A stretch of DNA of 64,000 nt from Mediterraneibacter butyricigenes (GCF_003574295.1 NZ_BHGK01000001.1:310001-374000), one strand, 5' to 3'; counted from the first letter of the stretch, positions 1 through 8,234 are shown. The notes: generated by a model not told the origin, from the sequence alone. Numbers and translations are program-made.

Positions 1-337
1 TAGATCTCAGATCCGCTTTTACTTTTGCTTCTCTGGAATATTCCATCTTCGGCAGTTCTACCCCTGCTCTGTCAGCCAGCGTCTTCAATGCTTCCGGAAA
101 GGTATAATTTTCATATTCCATCAGGAATGTAAAAACATTTCCACCATTTCCGCATCCGAAACAATAATACATCTGCTTGTCCCGGCTCACCGAAAAAGAC
201 GGAGACTTCTCATTATGAAAGGGACAGAGTCCGAAATAGGAACTCCCTTTTTTCTGCAATCTGACATATCCGGAGATCACATCCACAATATCATTCTTTG
301 TACGTACTTCTTCTACCAGATCATCGGAATAATACAT
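1..337 (-). CDS. dnaG: DNA primase DnaG, N-terminal part (3' end beyond window)
   Basis: About 112 codons of the replication primase, which lays RNA primers at the fork. The visible part is the CHC2 zinc-binding domain: it opens [11 protein letters not shown] and carries CPFH near residue 40 and CFGCG near residue 62, the four zinc ligands, followed by the NGGNVFTF segment. The ATG at 335-337 is chosen because the [12 protein letters not shown] opening is the usual start of clostridial DnaG. It follows the dGTPase-like gene by 56 nt on the same strand, so the two are probably co-transcribed. The catalytic TOPRIM domain lies outside the window. Confidence 0.95.
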   Translation of the reverse strand, partial: MYYSDDLVEEVRTKNDIVDVISGYVRLQKKGSSYFGLCPFHNEKSPSFSVSRDKQMYYCFGCGNGGNVFTFLMEYENYTFPEALKTLADRAGVELPKMEYSREAKVKADLRS

Positions 338-393
338 GTTTCTTTGTTTCTCTCCCTTTTTATGCTTTTATGATCCATGTTATGAACGCTGCT

Positions 394-1404
394 TCATGAA
401 AGAACCCATGCATCCGGAACGAAAATTTCTGTAAATTTTCTGACCGCATAGGTATCTGTCATACCCGCAATATAATCACAGACTGTCTGTTCCAGTTCTT
501 CCTCTCCTTCTGACAGATTCCTCTGATAATGCGCCGGAAGCTGTCCCGGATTCTGAACATAGTAAGAGTAGAGCTGTTCCACCATATGTACTGCCTTATC
601 CTCTTCCTTTTTGGCAATAGAATTGGTATAAATATGGTCAAACATAAAGGAGCGCAGTGCATACATCTCCTGCTCTACCTCTTCTGACATCATGATGTGA
701 TCCTGTTCCATACTGTGAATGATGACATCATGAACCATCTTATTCAGCCTTGATTTGCTGTTCATTCCCAGTGCTTTTCGAAATTCCATGGGGATCTCTT
801 CTTCTGTCAGAACCTTGCCGCGAATCGCATCATCAATGTCATGATGGATATAGGCAAACTTATCCGAAAGCCTCACCACCTGTCCTTCCAGCGTATGCGG
901 TGTCCCTGATGTCTGATGGTTCAGGATTCCGTCTCGCACTTCCCAGGTCAGATTCAGACCCTTTCCGTCCTTTTCCAACTTCTCAACCACCCGGACACTC
1001 TGTTCCTGATGTGAAAAATGATGAATCCGATTCAACGCTTTCTCTCCTGCATGGCCAAATGGCGTATGCCCCAGGTCATGTCCCAGCGCAATCGCTTCCA
1101 CCAGATCCTCATTGAGCGCCAGCGCCTTCGCAATCGTCCGTGCGATCTGCGAAACTTCCAGCGTATGCGTCAGTCTGGTCCGGTAATGATCACCTTCCGG
1201 AAGCAGAAACACCTGTGTCTTCTGCTTCAGTCTCCGGAAAGATTTGCAGTGAAGGATCCGATCCCTGTCCCGCTGAAAAGCCGTGCGCATATCACATTCC
1301 GGTTCTTTGCGCACTCTGCCCCTCGTCTCGCTGCTCTTTGCCGCATAAGGACTTAAGTTGTTCCATTCTCGTTCTTCCAGTTGTTCTCTGATCGTTCTAT
1401 CCAT
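394..1404 (-). CDS. dGTPase-like HD-domain triphosphohydrolase
   Basis: 336 aa. An HD-superfamily deoxynucleoside triphosphate triphosphohydrolase of the short Gram-positive dGTPase-like group, expected to split dNTPs into nucleoside and triphosphate. Metal ligands visible are His80 (RLTHTLEV), His109-Asp110 (GHDLGH) and a downstream FAYIHHDIDD segment that supplies the last Asp. The N-terminal RGRVRKE...RTAFQRDRDRIL block is typical of the family. The start has a GGGAGGG ribosome site 7 nt upstream. It sits just ahead of dnaG, a frequent arrangement in clostridia that ties dNTP control to replication. Substrate preference cannot be read from sequence. Confidence 0.93.
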   Translation of the reverse strand: MDRTIREQLEEREWNNLSPYAAKSSETRGRVRKEPECDMRTAFQRDRDRILHCKSFRRLKQKTQVFLLPEGDHYRTRLTHTLEVSQIARTIAKALALNEDLVEAIALGHDLGHTPFGHAGEKALNRIHHFSHQEQSVRVVEKLEKDGKGLNLTWEVRDGILNHQTSGTPHTLEGQVVRLSDKFAYIHHDIDDAIRGKVLTEEEIPMEFRKALGMNSKSRLNKMVHDVIIHSMEQDHIMMSEEVEQEMYALRSFMFDHIYTNSIAKKEEDKAVHMVEQLYSYYVQNPGQLPAHYQRNLSEGEEELEQTVCDYIAGMTDTYAVRKFTEIFVPDAWVLS

Positions 1405-1479
1405 AATTACGCCCTCCCGGGTTCATCCGAATAAAAGCACCTATCATTAATATTCCGTGTCAAGCCCTTTTTTCCTTTT

Positions 1480-3126
1480 TTATTTTTCAGAAAAATCTAT
1501 CTTTTTTTCGATTGCCTCAATTACGCTTCTTATCACTTTCAGTCTGGCATAATATTTGGAATTTCCTTCCACAATGATCCAGGGTGCATCTTTCGTTGAA
1601 GTCCGCAATATCATCTCATCCACTGCTTTTTCATACTGATCCCACTTTTCCCGGTTTCTCCAGTCCTCCTCTGTGATCTTCCACTGTTTTTCCGGATTTG
1701 TCTGTCTTTCCACGAATCGTTTTGCCTGTTCTTCCTTATCAATCTGCATCCAGAATTTCAACACGATTGCCCCGGAATCTGTCAGATCTTTTTCCATCTC
1801 ATTGATCTCCCGATACGCTCTTTTCCATTCTTCCGGTGTGCAGAATCCCTCGATTCGTTCCACCATAACTCTTCCATACCAGCTCCGGTCAAAAATCGCC
1901 ACATGTCCCTCCTTCGGGAATGCCCGCCAGAATCTCCAGAGATAGTGGTACTTTTTCTCCAGATCATTCGGGGCACAGGTCGGATGTACCACATACCCCC
2001 TGGGATCCATTCGTTTTGTCAGTCGCTTGATCGCTCCACCCTTTCCGCCTGCATCCCATCCTTCAAATGCCAATACCACAGGAATTCGTCTGCGATACAA
2101 TTCCCCGTGTAGTTTTTCCAGTTTCTTCTGAAGCCGTTTCACTTCTTTTTCATAGACTTCTTTGCTGCATGATTTACTTAAATCTGCCTGCGCAAGCACG
2201 GAGGAATGAAGTTCTGTTTGTTCTTTGCTTCCTGAACTTCCTACATCTTGTATTTCAGTTTCTGCTTTTCTTTCCGCATTGTCCTCTGCCAATACCCACT
2301 CTCTTCGAACCCCATTTTCTACCAGATTTTCAATTCCACACTCACGGCTCACGTCTTCTGACTCTGTTACCGTTTTTGTCTGATTTTTTTCCAAGTCAGA
2401 ACATTGTACCTTTTTTACCATATCGACAGCCTGTCGCAGCCGTTGAATGACAGTATCGTAGATCTTCATCGTCGCATATCTTCGATCCATTGCTTCCACA
2501 AGCGTCCAGCTTGCATCTTCCGTGTCTGTCCTCTGCAACATTTCCTCGTTGATTGCAAGGTATTTTTCAAATTTATGATTCCGCTTCCAATCCTCCGTTG
2601 TGACCCTCCAGGCAGTTTCCCTATCCTTTTCCAGATTTTTCATTCGCTTTTTCTGTTCTTTCTGATCAATGAACAGGAAAAACTTTATCAGCACCATCCC
2701 GTCTGCCGTCAACTGCTGTTCAAAAGAACGTATCGACCGAAAGGCATGCTCCAGTTTCACGCCTTTGATTTCCCCCTCAAACCGATCCGTCTGAACCTTT
2801 CGGTACCAACTGGTATCAAAGATCGCAATCCGTCCCTTCTCCGGAAGCCTATTCCAATACCGCCAGAGAAACGGATGAAGTTTTTCATCCTTTGTTTCCT
2901 TTTTCATTGCATGAACCTCGAACCCTCTGGGATCCAGAGACTCGATTAATTCCCCGATCTGAACTCCTTTTCCTGACGCATCCAATCCCTCAAACACGAT
3001 CATCACCGGAATGTGAAGTTCCCGACATTCCCGCTGTAATTTCCCAAGTTCTGTTCTTCGGCTTTCTATTTCTTCCTTATACAGCTTCTTGTCCATCTTT
3101 TTTGTTACATCCAGTTTCTCCAGCAT
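1480..3126 (-). CDS. pap: Polyphosphate:AMP phosphotransferase (tandem PPK2 domains)
   Basis: 548 aa, two PPK2 modules in tandem, the class II PPK2 architecture that uses polyphosphate to phosphorylate AMP to ADP. Module 1 (about 35-235) has Walker A FEGLDASGKG at 45-54 and FDTSWY; module 2 (about 325-545) has FEGWDAGGKGG at 354-364 and FDRSWYGRV. In characterised two-domain enzymes the C-terminal module is the catalytic one, and here it keeps the canonical FDRSW while module 1 has Thr in place of Arg. The linker (about 241-322) is long, charged and low in hydrophobics. The start has GGAGG 7 nt upstream. It has its own promoter, divergent from that of tRNA-Leu. Confidence 0.94.
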   Translation of the reverse strand: MLEKLDVTKKMDKKLYKEEIESRRTELGKLQRECRELHIPVMIVFEGLDASGKGVQIGELIESLDPRGFEVHAMKKETKDEKLHPFLWRYWNRLPEKGRIAIFDTSWYRKVQTDRFEGEIKGVKLEHAFRSIRSFEQQLTADGMVLIKFFLFIDQKEQKKRMKNLEKDRETAWRVTTEDWKRNHKFEKYLAINEEMLQRTDTEDASWTLVEAMDRRYATMKIYDTVIQRLRQAVDMVKKVQCSDLEKNQTKTVTESEDVSRECGIENLVENGVRREWVLAEDNAERKAETEIQDVGSSGSKEQTELHSSVLAQADLSKSCSKEVYEKEVKRLQKKLEKLHGELYRRRIPVVLAFEGWDAGGKGGAIKRLTKRMDPRGYVVHPTCAPNDLEKKYHYLWRFWRAFPKEGHVAIFDRSWYGRVMVERIEGFCTPEEWKRAYREINEMEKDLTDSGAIVLKFWMQIDKEEQAKRFVERQTNPEKQWKITEEDWRNREKWDQYEKAVDEMILRTSTKDAPWIIVEGNSKYYARLKVIRSVIEAIEKKIDFSEK

Positions 3127-3165
3127 TTTCGCACCTCCACAGGTAATCTAAAACCAACTGTTTTT

Positions 3166-3195
3166 ATTATAATTCTTTTTTTCAAAAAAATTCAA
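3166..3195 (-). promoter_or_regulatory. Sigma-A promoter of the polyphosphate:AMP phosphotransferase gene
   Basis: TTGAAT (3190-3195), an 18-nt spacer and TATAAT (3166-3171) lie 40 nt upstream of the start codon. The site is back to back with the tRNA-Leu promoter, the two -35 boxes being only 8 nt apart. Confidence 0.65.
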
Positions 3196-3203
3196 TTTAT
3201 GTG

Positions 3204-3232
3204 TTGACATTTTCGTCATGCTTCGCTATAAT
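3204..3232 (+). promoter_or_regulatory. Sigma-A promoter of tRNA-Leu
   Basis: Consensus TTGACA (3204-3209), a 17-nt spacer and consensus TATAAT (3227-3232), 44 nt upstream of the mature tRNA. A perfect match to both hexamers with ideal spacing, as expected for a stable-RNA gene. Confidence 0.85.
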
Positions 3233-3276
3233 ATCAAATGTTGGTGCTGCAAAACGCAACACATTAACAACGAAAT

Positions 3277-3361
3277 GCGGAAGTGTCGGAACTGGCAGAC
3301 GAGCAAGACTAAGGATCTTGTGATCAATGCGATCGTGTGGGTTCAAGTCCCATCTTCCGCA
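3277..3361 (+). tRNA. tRNA-Leu (anticodon AAG)
   Basis: An 85-nt class II tRNA. Acceptor arm GCGGAAG pairs with CTTCCGC, and discriminator A is at 3361. The anticodon stem CAAGA/TCTTG encloses the loop CTAAGGA, giving anticodon AAG for CUU codons. A long variable arm, GGGTTCAAGTCCC T arm and no encoded CCA are seen. It is followed within 20 nt by a terminator and preceded by a consensus promoter, so it is a single-gene unit. Confidence 0.93.
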
Positions 3362-3376
3362 GTTTATAATTTTAGG

Positions 3377-3400
3377 GAAGTCTTTCAAGACTTCTTTTTT
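3377..3400 (+). terminator. Rho-independent terminator of tRNA-Leu
   Basis: A 7-bp stem GAAGTCT/AGACTTC with a TTCA tetraloop, followed by six T. It ends 14 nt before the decayed 3' end of the converging frameshifted gene. Confidence 0.85.
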
Positions 3401-3413
3401 ATTTTCTTCTATT

Positions 3414-3646
3414 TCACTTTTTTTGATGATACTTTATCATTTCACTGAAAGTTCCGAATTCACTCACAATCCCAACATCCCTTTGCCCAATACACTCTTT
3501 TTATATTTGAAGATCAAACACTTTATACCATCCTCATCTTCAAATGAATTCGTATATTCTATTTTAGCCGGTTTCTTTCCAAGTTCACTTGGATCAGATA
3601 ACCAATCTTCTAATTCTGCTATTGCGTTTTTAATTTCTTCATTCAT
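3414..3646 (-). pseudogene. Small unidentified gene, interrupted by a frameshift
   Basis: An ATG at 3644-3646 with a strong GGGAGG site 7 nt upstream opens a 60-codon frame, MNEEIKNAIAELEDW..., which stops at 3464 straight after GKGMLGL. The sequence downstream keeps coding character in another frame: from the same point that frame reads GIVSEFGTFSEMIKYHQKK and stops at 3414. Loss of one base in the Leu codon of MLG explains both halves, giving an original product of about 79 aa, acidic and soluble. No family is recognised. It is AT-rich compared with its neighbours. Alternatives are a sequencing error or a truly short protein. Confidence 0.55.
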
Positions 3647-3714
3647 AATCACACCTCCCTACGGTCTGTAGTTATACTATCGCATATTGATTAAAATAAC
3701 AATAATTCATGCAC

Positions 3715-3763
3715 AAAAATCCTCTGCCTTGCATCATATCTCAGATTGCAAAACAGAGGATTT
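3715..3763 (-). terminator. Terminator downstream of the cupin gene
   Basis: Read on the minus strand, a 10-bp outer stem AAATCCTCTG/CAGAGGATTT with an inner TTGCA/TGCAA helix is followed by TTTT. It begins 10 nt after the cupin stop codon. Confidence 0.75.
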
Positions 3764-3773
3764 CTATTCTTCC

Positions 3774-4103
3774 CTAAAATACCACAACCAGCAGCATCTT
3801 AAACTGTTCCTGCCCATAAACCGCATGCGGATGCTTTGCAGGCATTACGATAGATTCTCCCTCGTGAAGTTCATACTCCTTCCCATCGATGGTAATCTTT
3901 CCAACACCATCCAGACAAGTCACAAACGCATCTCCTCCGGATTCATGTGTACTTATCTCTTCTCCTTTATCAAAAGAAAACAGCGTCACACTCAGGGCAT
4001 CGCTCTGAGCCAATGTCTTACTGACTACCTGTCCCTGCTGATATGCCACCTGATCTTTCAGGGTCATTACTTCTGCTTTATTGATATTTTTCATTCCTAA
4101 CAT
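3774..4103 (-). CDS. Small single-domain cupin protein
   Basis: 109 aa, a single conserved beta-barrel cupin. Motif 1 is degenerate (FSFDKGEEISTHESGGDAFV, one His kept), the central KITIDGKEYELHEGESIVMP strand pair is clear, and motif 2 ends PHAVYG. The pattern is that of small clostridial cupins annotated only by fold, with possible metal ligands His53 and the motif 2 His. It starts at an ATG with AAGGAG 9 nt upstream. It stands alone between a terminator and the TrpB2 gene. Substrate unknown. Confidence 0.85.
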   Translation of the reverse strand: MLGMKNINKAEVMTLKDQVAYQQGQVVSKTLAQSDALSVTLFSFDKGEEISTHESGGDAFVTCLDGVGKITIDGKEYELHEGESIVMPAKHPHAVYGQEQFKMLLVVVF

Positions 4104-4243
4104 ACGATCCTGCTCCTTTTCTTTTTTATAAGAATAGTATAACAGTTTACCGCACTCTTATTTGTTGTAATTCCAATATTTCCGTGAGCAATTATATTCC
4201 AATCCAAAAATTCACCGTCAAACCGCTGTTAGCATCTATTATG

Positions 4244-5632
4244 TCAGTCCATCATATTACCGGGGAATCTTGGAATTCCGTCAAATCCCACTTTCAGATC
4301 TTCATCCGTCGGAATGTAATCAGACATTTCTCCATTATGGAATTTCTCATAAGCATACATATCAAAGTATCCGGTTCCGGTCAGTCCGAAGAGGATTGTC
4401 TTCTCTTCTCCTGTCTCCTTGCACTTTAATGCCTCATCAATGGCAACTTTGATTGCATGGCTGCTTTCCGGTGCCGGCAGGATTCCTTCTACTCTTGCAA
4501 ATCTCTCTGCCGCCTCAAAGACAGAAGTCTGTTCCACAGAACGCGCTTCCATATATCCATCTGCATACAACTGAGATAAGGTAGAACTCATTCCGTGATA
4601 ACGCAGTCCTCCTGCATGGTTCGGAGATGGAATAAATCCACTTCCAAGGGTATACATCTTTGCCAACGGGCATACCATTCCGGTATCACAGAAATCATAG
4701 GCATAAACGCCTCTTGTAAGACTCGGGCAGGATGCCGGTTCTACTGCGATAAACTGATAATCTTTTTCTCCCCGCAATTTTTCTCCCATAAACGGAGAAA
4801 TCAGTCCGCCAAGATTGGAACCGCCTCCGGCACATCCAATGATGATATCCGGTGTCACGCCGTATTTATCCAGTGCAGCCTTTGCCTCGACTCCGATCAC
4901 TGACTGATGCAGCAGAACCTGGTTCAGTACGCTTCCAAGCACATAACGGTATCCTTCCGTTCCGACAGCTGTTTCTACTGCTTCTGAAATCGCACAGCCA
5001 AGACTTCCTGTGGTTCCCGGATGTTCTGCCAGGATCTTTCTCCCCACTTCGGTTTCAGTGGACGGAGACGGAGTCACACTGGCTCCGTAAGTACGCATTA
5101 CTTCGCGGCGGAACGGTTTCTGTTCATAAGAGCATTTTACCATGTATACCTTACAGTCCAGATCCAGATAAGAGCAAGCCATAGAAAGTGCAGTTCCCCA
5201 CTGCCCTGCTCCGGTTTCTGTCGTTACACCCTTCAGCCCCTGTTTCTTTGCATAATATGCCTGCGCAATGGCTGAATTCAGTTTATGGCTTCCACTGGTA
5301 TTATTTCCCTCGAATTTGTAATAGATCTTTGCCGGTGTATCCAGTTTTTTCTCCAGACAATACGCACGTACCAGCGGTGCCGGACGGTACATCTTATAAA
5401 AATCAAGAATTTCCTGCGGAATCTCGATATAACGGTCTGTATTGTTTAATTCCTGAGCTACCAGTTCATCACAGAACACGACACCAAGTTCTTCCGCAGT
5501 CATTGGTTCATGGGTAGCAGGATTCAGAAGCGGTGCCGGTTTATTCTTCATATCTGCACGCACATTGTACCAGTATTTCGGCATCTCATCTTCATTCAGG
5601 TAAATCTTATAAGGAATTGTTTTCTCACTCAT
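4244..5632 (-). CDS. Tryptophan synthase beta chain, TrpB2 type
   Basis: 462 aa, a pyridoxal-phosphate enzyme of the TrpB2 branch, condensing indole with serine. The long TrpB2-specific N-terminus (WYNVRADMKNKPAPLLNPAT) precedes the PLP lysine in NTSGSHKLNSAI, and the phosphate-binding loop is GCAGGGSNLGG. No trpA or other trp gene is adjacent, and TrpB2 enzymes often act without the alpha chain, so indole salvage or serine deamination are both possible. The ATG at 5630-5632 is preferred because AAGGAG lies 7 nt upstream; an in-frame ATG 36 nt earlier has no such site. A promoter lies at 5742-5771. Confidence 0.92.
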   Translation of the reverse strand: MSEKTIPYKIYLNEDEMPKYWYNVRADMKNKPAPLLNPATHEPMTAEELGVVFCDELVAQELNNTDRYIEIPQEILDFYKMYRPAPLVRAYCLEKKLDTPAKIYYKFEGNNTSGSHKLNSAIAQAYYAKKQGLKGVTTETGAGQWGTALSMACSYLDLDCKVYMVKCSYEQKPFRREVMRTYGASVTPSPSTETEVGRKILAEHPGTTGSLGCAISEAVETAVGTEGYRYVLGSVLNQVLLHQSVIGVEAKAALDKYGVTPDIIIGCAGGGSNLGGLISPFMGEKLRGEKDYQFIAVEPASCPSLTRGVYAYDFCDTGMVCPLAKMYTLGSGFIPSPNHAGGLRYHGMSSTLSQLYADGYMEARSVEQTSVFEAAERFARVEGILPAPESSHAIKVAIDEALKCKETGEEKTILFGLTGTGYFDMYAYEKFHNGEMSDYIPTDEDLKVGFDGIPRFPGNMMD

Positions 5633-5741
5633 ATGTTTTCTCCTTTTTCTTTTTTCTGACTGCATCAATATTTATAGATCCAGTTCTTTCCTCCATTCTG
5701 TTTCAGAAGAATCGTTTCAGAATTTTTCTATGTTCTCTTTT

Positions 5742-5771
5742 ATTATAACAAAAAAGCTCCCATTCCGGCAA
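5742..5771 (-). promoter_or_regulatory. Promoter of the TrpB2 gene, overlapping the rplT terminator
   Basis: TTGCCG (5766-5771), an 18-nt spacer and consensus TATAAT (5742-5747). The -35 is itself part of the stem of the rplT terminator, so transcription ends and restarts in the same few tens of bases. Confidence 0.55.
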
Positions 5772-5797
5772 AATATATTGCCGAAACAAGAGTTTTA
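5750..5797 (-). terminator. Terminator of the infC-rpmI-rplT operon
   Basis: Minus-strand hairpin with core CGGCAA/TTGCCG (5766-5771 with 5778-5783) extended by a weaker AAACTC/GAGCTT outer stem, followed by TTTTTT. It begins about 14 nt after the rplT stop. Confidence 0.8.
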
Positions 5798-5810
5798 CTT
5801 TTCTGTCTGA

Positions 5811-6167
5811 TTATGCAAGTTTTTCTTTTGCAACTTCTGCCAGTGCTGCGAAGCCTTCTTTGTCGCTGACTGCCAGTTCTGCTAACATCTTGCGGTTCAT
5901 GTCAACACCTGCAAGCTTCAGTCCGTGCATCAGTTTGCTGTAAGAAAGTCCGTTCATTCTTGCTGCTGCGTTGATACGAGCGATCCAAAGCTGTCTCATC
6001 TGACGTTTTCTCTGTTTTCTTCCAGCGTAAGAAGAGGTAAGAGCTCTCATAACAGACTGTTTTGCAACTCTGTACTGTTTGGATCTAGCTCCTCTGTATC
6101 CTTTCGCCAGTTTTAATGTTCTATTATGCTTTTTCTTTGCGTTCATTCCGCCTTTAATTCTTGCCAT
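5811..6167 (-). CDS. rplT: 50S ribosomal protein L20
   Basis: 118 aa, full length. The signature [16 protein letters not shown] opening and the [20 protein letters not shown] and [18 protein letters not shown] segments are diagnostic. L20 binds 23S rRNA early in 50S assembly and, in Bacillus subtilis, also represses its own operon by binding the leader; a matching leader with an attenuator lies at 6962-7233. It is the last gene of infC-rpmI-rplT, 33 nt after rpmI. Confidence 0.98.
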   Translation of the reverse strand: MARIKGGMNAKKKHNRTLKLAKGYRGARSKQYRVAKQSVMRALTSSYAGRKQRKRQMRQLWIARINAAARMNGLSYSKLMHGLKLAGVDMNRKMLAELAVSDKEGFAALAEVAKEKLA

Positions 6168-6200
6168 CTCTTAATTTCCTCCTTTTAGATCAACCAAATC

Positions 6201-6398
6201 TTACAGATATGGTAACACTTTCTTCATGTTCTTTACATTCGTAGCGTCTGTAATAGTAGACTGTCTCAGATTTCTCTTTCTCTTGGTAGTCTTCTTTGTT
6301 AAGATATGGCTCTTGTAAGCTTTATTTCTTTTCAGTTTACCGGTACCTGTCTTTTTGAAGCGCTTTGCAGCTGCTCTATTTGTTTTGATTTTTGGCAT
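6201..6398 (-). CDS. rpmI: 50S ribosomal protein L35
   Basis: 65 aa. It starts [20 protein letters not shown] and ends NMKKVLPYL, the full canonical L35. The ATG at 6396-6398 is used; an upstream in-frame ATG adding 12 residues is ruled out by homology and because GGAGG lies just before MPKIK. Second gene of infC-rpmI-rplT. Confidence 0.98.
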   Translation of the reverse strand: MPKIKTNRAAAKRFKKTGTGKLKRNKAYKSHILTKKTTKRKRNLRQSTITDATNVKNMKKVLPYL

Positions 6399-6454
6399 AA
6401 TATGTTCCTCCTTCATTGGTTGCCTTGCGGACATCTGTCCGTGGTTTCTTATTT

Positions 6455-6961
6455 TTAACGTTTTTCAGTTAAAACCATGCTCATGCTTCTGCCTTCCATT
6501 TTGGCAGGTTTCTCCACAACAGCCACATCTTCCAGAAGCTTTGCAAAATCATCCAGAATGTGTTTACTCTGCTGAACGTGAGCCATCTCACGGCCGCGGA
6601 AACGCAGTGTCACTTTTACGCGATTTCCTTTGCCGATAAATTTCTTGGCATTGTTTACCTTCGTATTCAAATCATTAGTATCAATATTCGGTGAAAGACG
6701 TACTTCTTTCAACTCAACCGTCTTCTGTTTCTTCTTTGCTTCTTTCTCACGTCTGCTCTGCTCGTATCTGTACTTTCCGTAATCAACAATCTTGCAAACC
6801 GGCGGCTGTGCTTTCGGAGCAATCTTTACAAGATCCAGATCTGCCTCAGATGCGATCTTCATTGCTTCTCTTGCTGACATAATTCCCAGCTGTTCTCCAT
6901 TTTCACCGATCAGGCGTACTTCCCTGTCTCTGATTTGTTCGTTGATCATTAAATCGCTAAT
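6455..6961 (-). CDS. infC: Translation initiation factor IF-3, apparent ATT start
   Basis: 168 aa. IF-3 binds the 30S subunit, blocks premature 50S joining and proofreads start codons. Sequence shows the N-domain ([21 protein letters not shown]), the Lys-rich linker ([19 protein letters not shown]) and the C-domain ([14 protein letters not shown]). The start is set by the ribosome site: GGAGGT is followed after 8 nt by ATT AGC GAT TTA ATG, so translation should begin at ATT (6959-6961). An ATG 24 nt upstream has the site inside its own codons, and the ATG at 6949 is 20 nt from it. ATT starts are known in infC of Escherichia coli, where they make IF-3 self-limiting. Confidence 0.93.
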   Translation of the reverse strand: MSDLMINEQIRDREVRLIGENGEQLGIMSAREAMKIASEADLDLVKIAPKAQPPVCKIVDYGKYRYEQSRREKEAKKKQKTVELKEVRLSPNIDTNDLNTKVNNAKKFIGKGNRVKVTLRFRGREMAHVQQSKHILDDFAKLLEDVAVVEKPAKMEGRSMSMVLTEKR

Positions 6962-7233
6962 TGTAGTGTACCTCCGTAATATCATTCCCTATTGACTGTC
7001 GGTTGCTCAAAGCATCTTTGCGAATCGCCACAGCATACATCCCTGCGGATGTATGTTCACCGTACTGAAAATCCTGTAGAATAAAAATAAGGGCGAACCA
7101 AAGTTCACCCTTTCATCCTGTATGACACAACAATCCATAATATAAAGACTGTAAAATCTGTCGATATCAGACCGTATGCACTCGATTATGATACGGTGAG
7201 AGTGAAACTCTGCTTTGTTTTCCGCTTTACGCA
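6962..7233 (-). ncRNA. infC operon 5' leader with attenuator (L20-leader type)
   Basis: About 270 nt lie between the promoter and infC without a credible gene. On the minus strand it contains a transcription terminator (7079-7112): stem AAGGGTGAAC/GTTCGCCCTT, loop TTTG, then TTATTTTTATT. A further hairpin CATACATCC/GGATGTATG (7035-7056) lies nearer infC. In Bacillus subtilis the equivalent leader is bound by L20, which favours termination; the position and layout match, but the L20-binding pseudoknot was not derived here. Confidence 0.75.
7079..7112 (-). terminator. Leader attenuator of infC-rpmI-rplT
   Basis: A 10-bp stem with one U-G wobble and a T-rich tail, about 120 nt into the leader and about 120 nt before infC. 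As a full terminator inside a 5' UTR it should make operon expression conditional. Confidence 0.8.
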
Positions 7234-7239
7234 ACTATT

Positions 7240-7268
7240 AATCTACCACAGACTTTTGATCCTGTCAA
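7240..7268 (-). promoter_or_regulatory. infC: Sigma-A promoter of the infC operon
   Basis: Consensus TTGACA (7263-7268), a 17-nt spacer and TAGATT (7240-7245), about 280 nt upstream of infC. Confidence 0.8.
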
Positions 7269-7274
7269 CTATAA

Positions 7275-7297
7275 TTTTATATTTATCGATACTCTCC
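7275..7297. repeat. Direct repeat copy 1 (duplicated degV 3' end)
   Basis: These 23 bases are identical to 7334-7356, the last codons and stop of degV. This outer copy is non-coding and lies just upstream of the infC -35 box. The repeat unit is 59 bp. Confidence 0.85.
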
Positions 7298-7333
7298 TGT
7301 AGGATTACAATACATGTTTGACAAACCTACAAT

Positions 7334-7356
7334 TTTTATATTTATCGATACTCTCC
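7334..7356. repeat. Direct repeat copy 2 (inside the degV 3' end)
   Basis: Second copy of the 23-bp repeat; it encodes the final MGEYR and stop of DegV and 8 bases beyond. Confidence 0.85.
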
Positions 7357-8205
7357 CATATTGAATACCGCTACCACGCCCGGACCGGTATGACTTCCGA
7401 TTACGGTTCCGATGTTGTGGATCAGAATGTTGTCGATTCCCATCTTTTCTTTCACCAGTTTCGCCACATACTGTGCATCTTCCAGACAGTCTCCGTGGGT
7501 GATCATGATGATGTCATTTTCCCAGCCTTTGGAACGCTCTATGGCCATATCCACGATCTTGTGGAGAGATTTTTTTCTCCCTCTCTCTTTTCCAATGACC
7601 TGAAGTCTTCCTTCTTCATCCATATGTATGATAGGTTTGATCTGGACAAGGGTTCCCAGAACTGCTGTCGTCCTGGAGATTCTTCCTCCTCTTTGCAGGT
7701 GGTTCAGATCATCCACCGTCACATTATGGCAAATGTGAAGTTTGTTCTTTTCCGCCCAGTCTGCAATCTCATCAATCGTCTTTCCTTCTGCTTTCTGTTT
7801 CAGGGCATAATATAGAAGTAATCCCTCGCCCATGCAAGCGCACAGTGTATCGATCACATAGATCTTCGCGTCCGGGTATTCTTCCTGGAGTTCTTCCTGG
7901 GCCAGCTTCATGCTGTTGCAGGTTCCGCTGAGCCCGGAAGAAAATGCCAGATGCAATACATCTTTTCCTTCTTTCAGAAACGGTTCCAGTGCTGCTTTTG
8001 CTTCTGCCGGATTGATCTGAGATGTCGTCGCCATCTTTCCCTCTCTCAGCTTCGCAAAGAACTCTTTCGCACTCAGTCCGTACATATCTGTATAGGTTTC
8101 TCCGTCTATCGTATATTTCAAAGGAATTACCGGTACATTTCTCTCTTCCAGCCATGACAGCGGCAAATCCACAGTACTGTTTACTGTAATCACAAACTCT
8201 CTCAT
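7342..8205 (-). CDS. DegV family fatty-acid-binding protein
   Basis: 287 aa, full length. It has the two-domain DegV fold: N-terminal TVNSTVDLP, the TSQINPAEA and SSGLSGTCNS lipid headgroup motifs and C-terminal GPGVVAVF. DegV/FakB proteins bind a fatty acid and present it to the kinase FakA for acyl-phosphate formation; no fakA is in the window. It stands alone with a good promoter at 8235-8263. Its last codons and stop lie in a 23-bp direct repeat. Confidence 0.93.
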   Translation of the reverse strand: MREFVITVNSTVDLPLSWLEERNVPVIPLKYTIDGETYTDMYGLSAKEFFAKLREGKMATTSQINPAEAKAALEPFLKEGKDVLHLAFSSGLSGTCNSMKLAQEELQEEYPDAKIYVIDTLCACMGEGLLLYYALKQKAEGKTIDEIADWAEKNKLHICHNVTVDDLNHLQRGGRISRTTAVLGTLVQIKPIIHMDEEGRLQVIGKERGRKKSLHKIVDMAIERSKGWENDIIMITHGDCLEDAQYVAKLVKEKMGIDNILIHNIGTVIGSHTGPGVVAVFNMGEYR

Positions 8206-8234
8206 AAATAACCTTCCTTTCTCTGTTCAGCCCT

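Noticed and set aside
3218-3448. Plus-strand frame overlapping tRNA-Leu
   Set aside because: It reads through the tRNA and its terminator, so it is chance coding.
7007-7234. 75-codon minus-strand frame ahead of infC
   Set aside because: It runs through the attenuator hairpin and the leader; no ribosome site or protein-like pattern.
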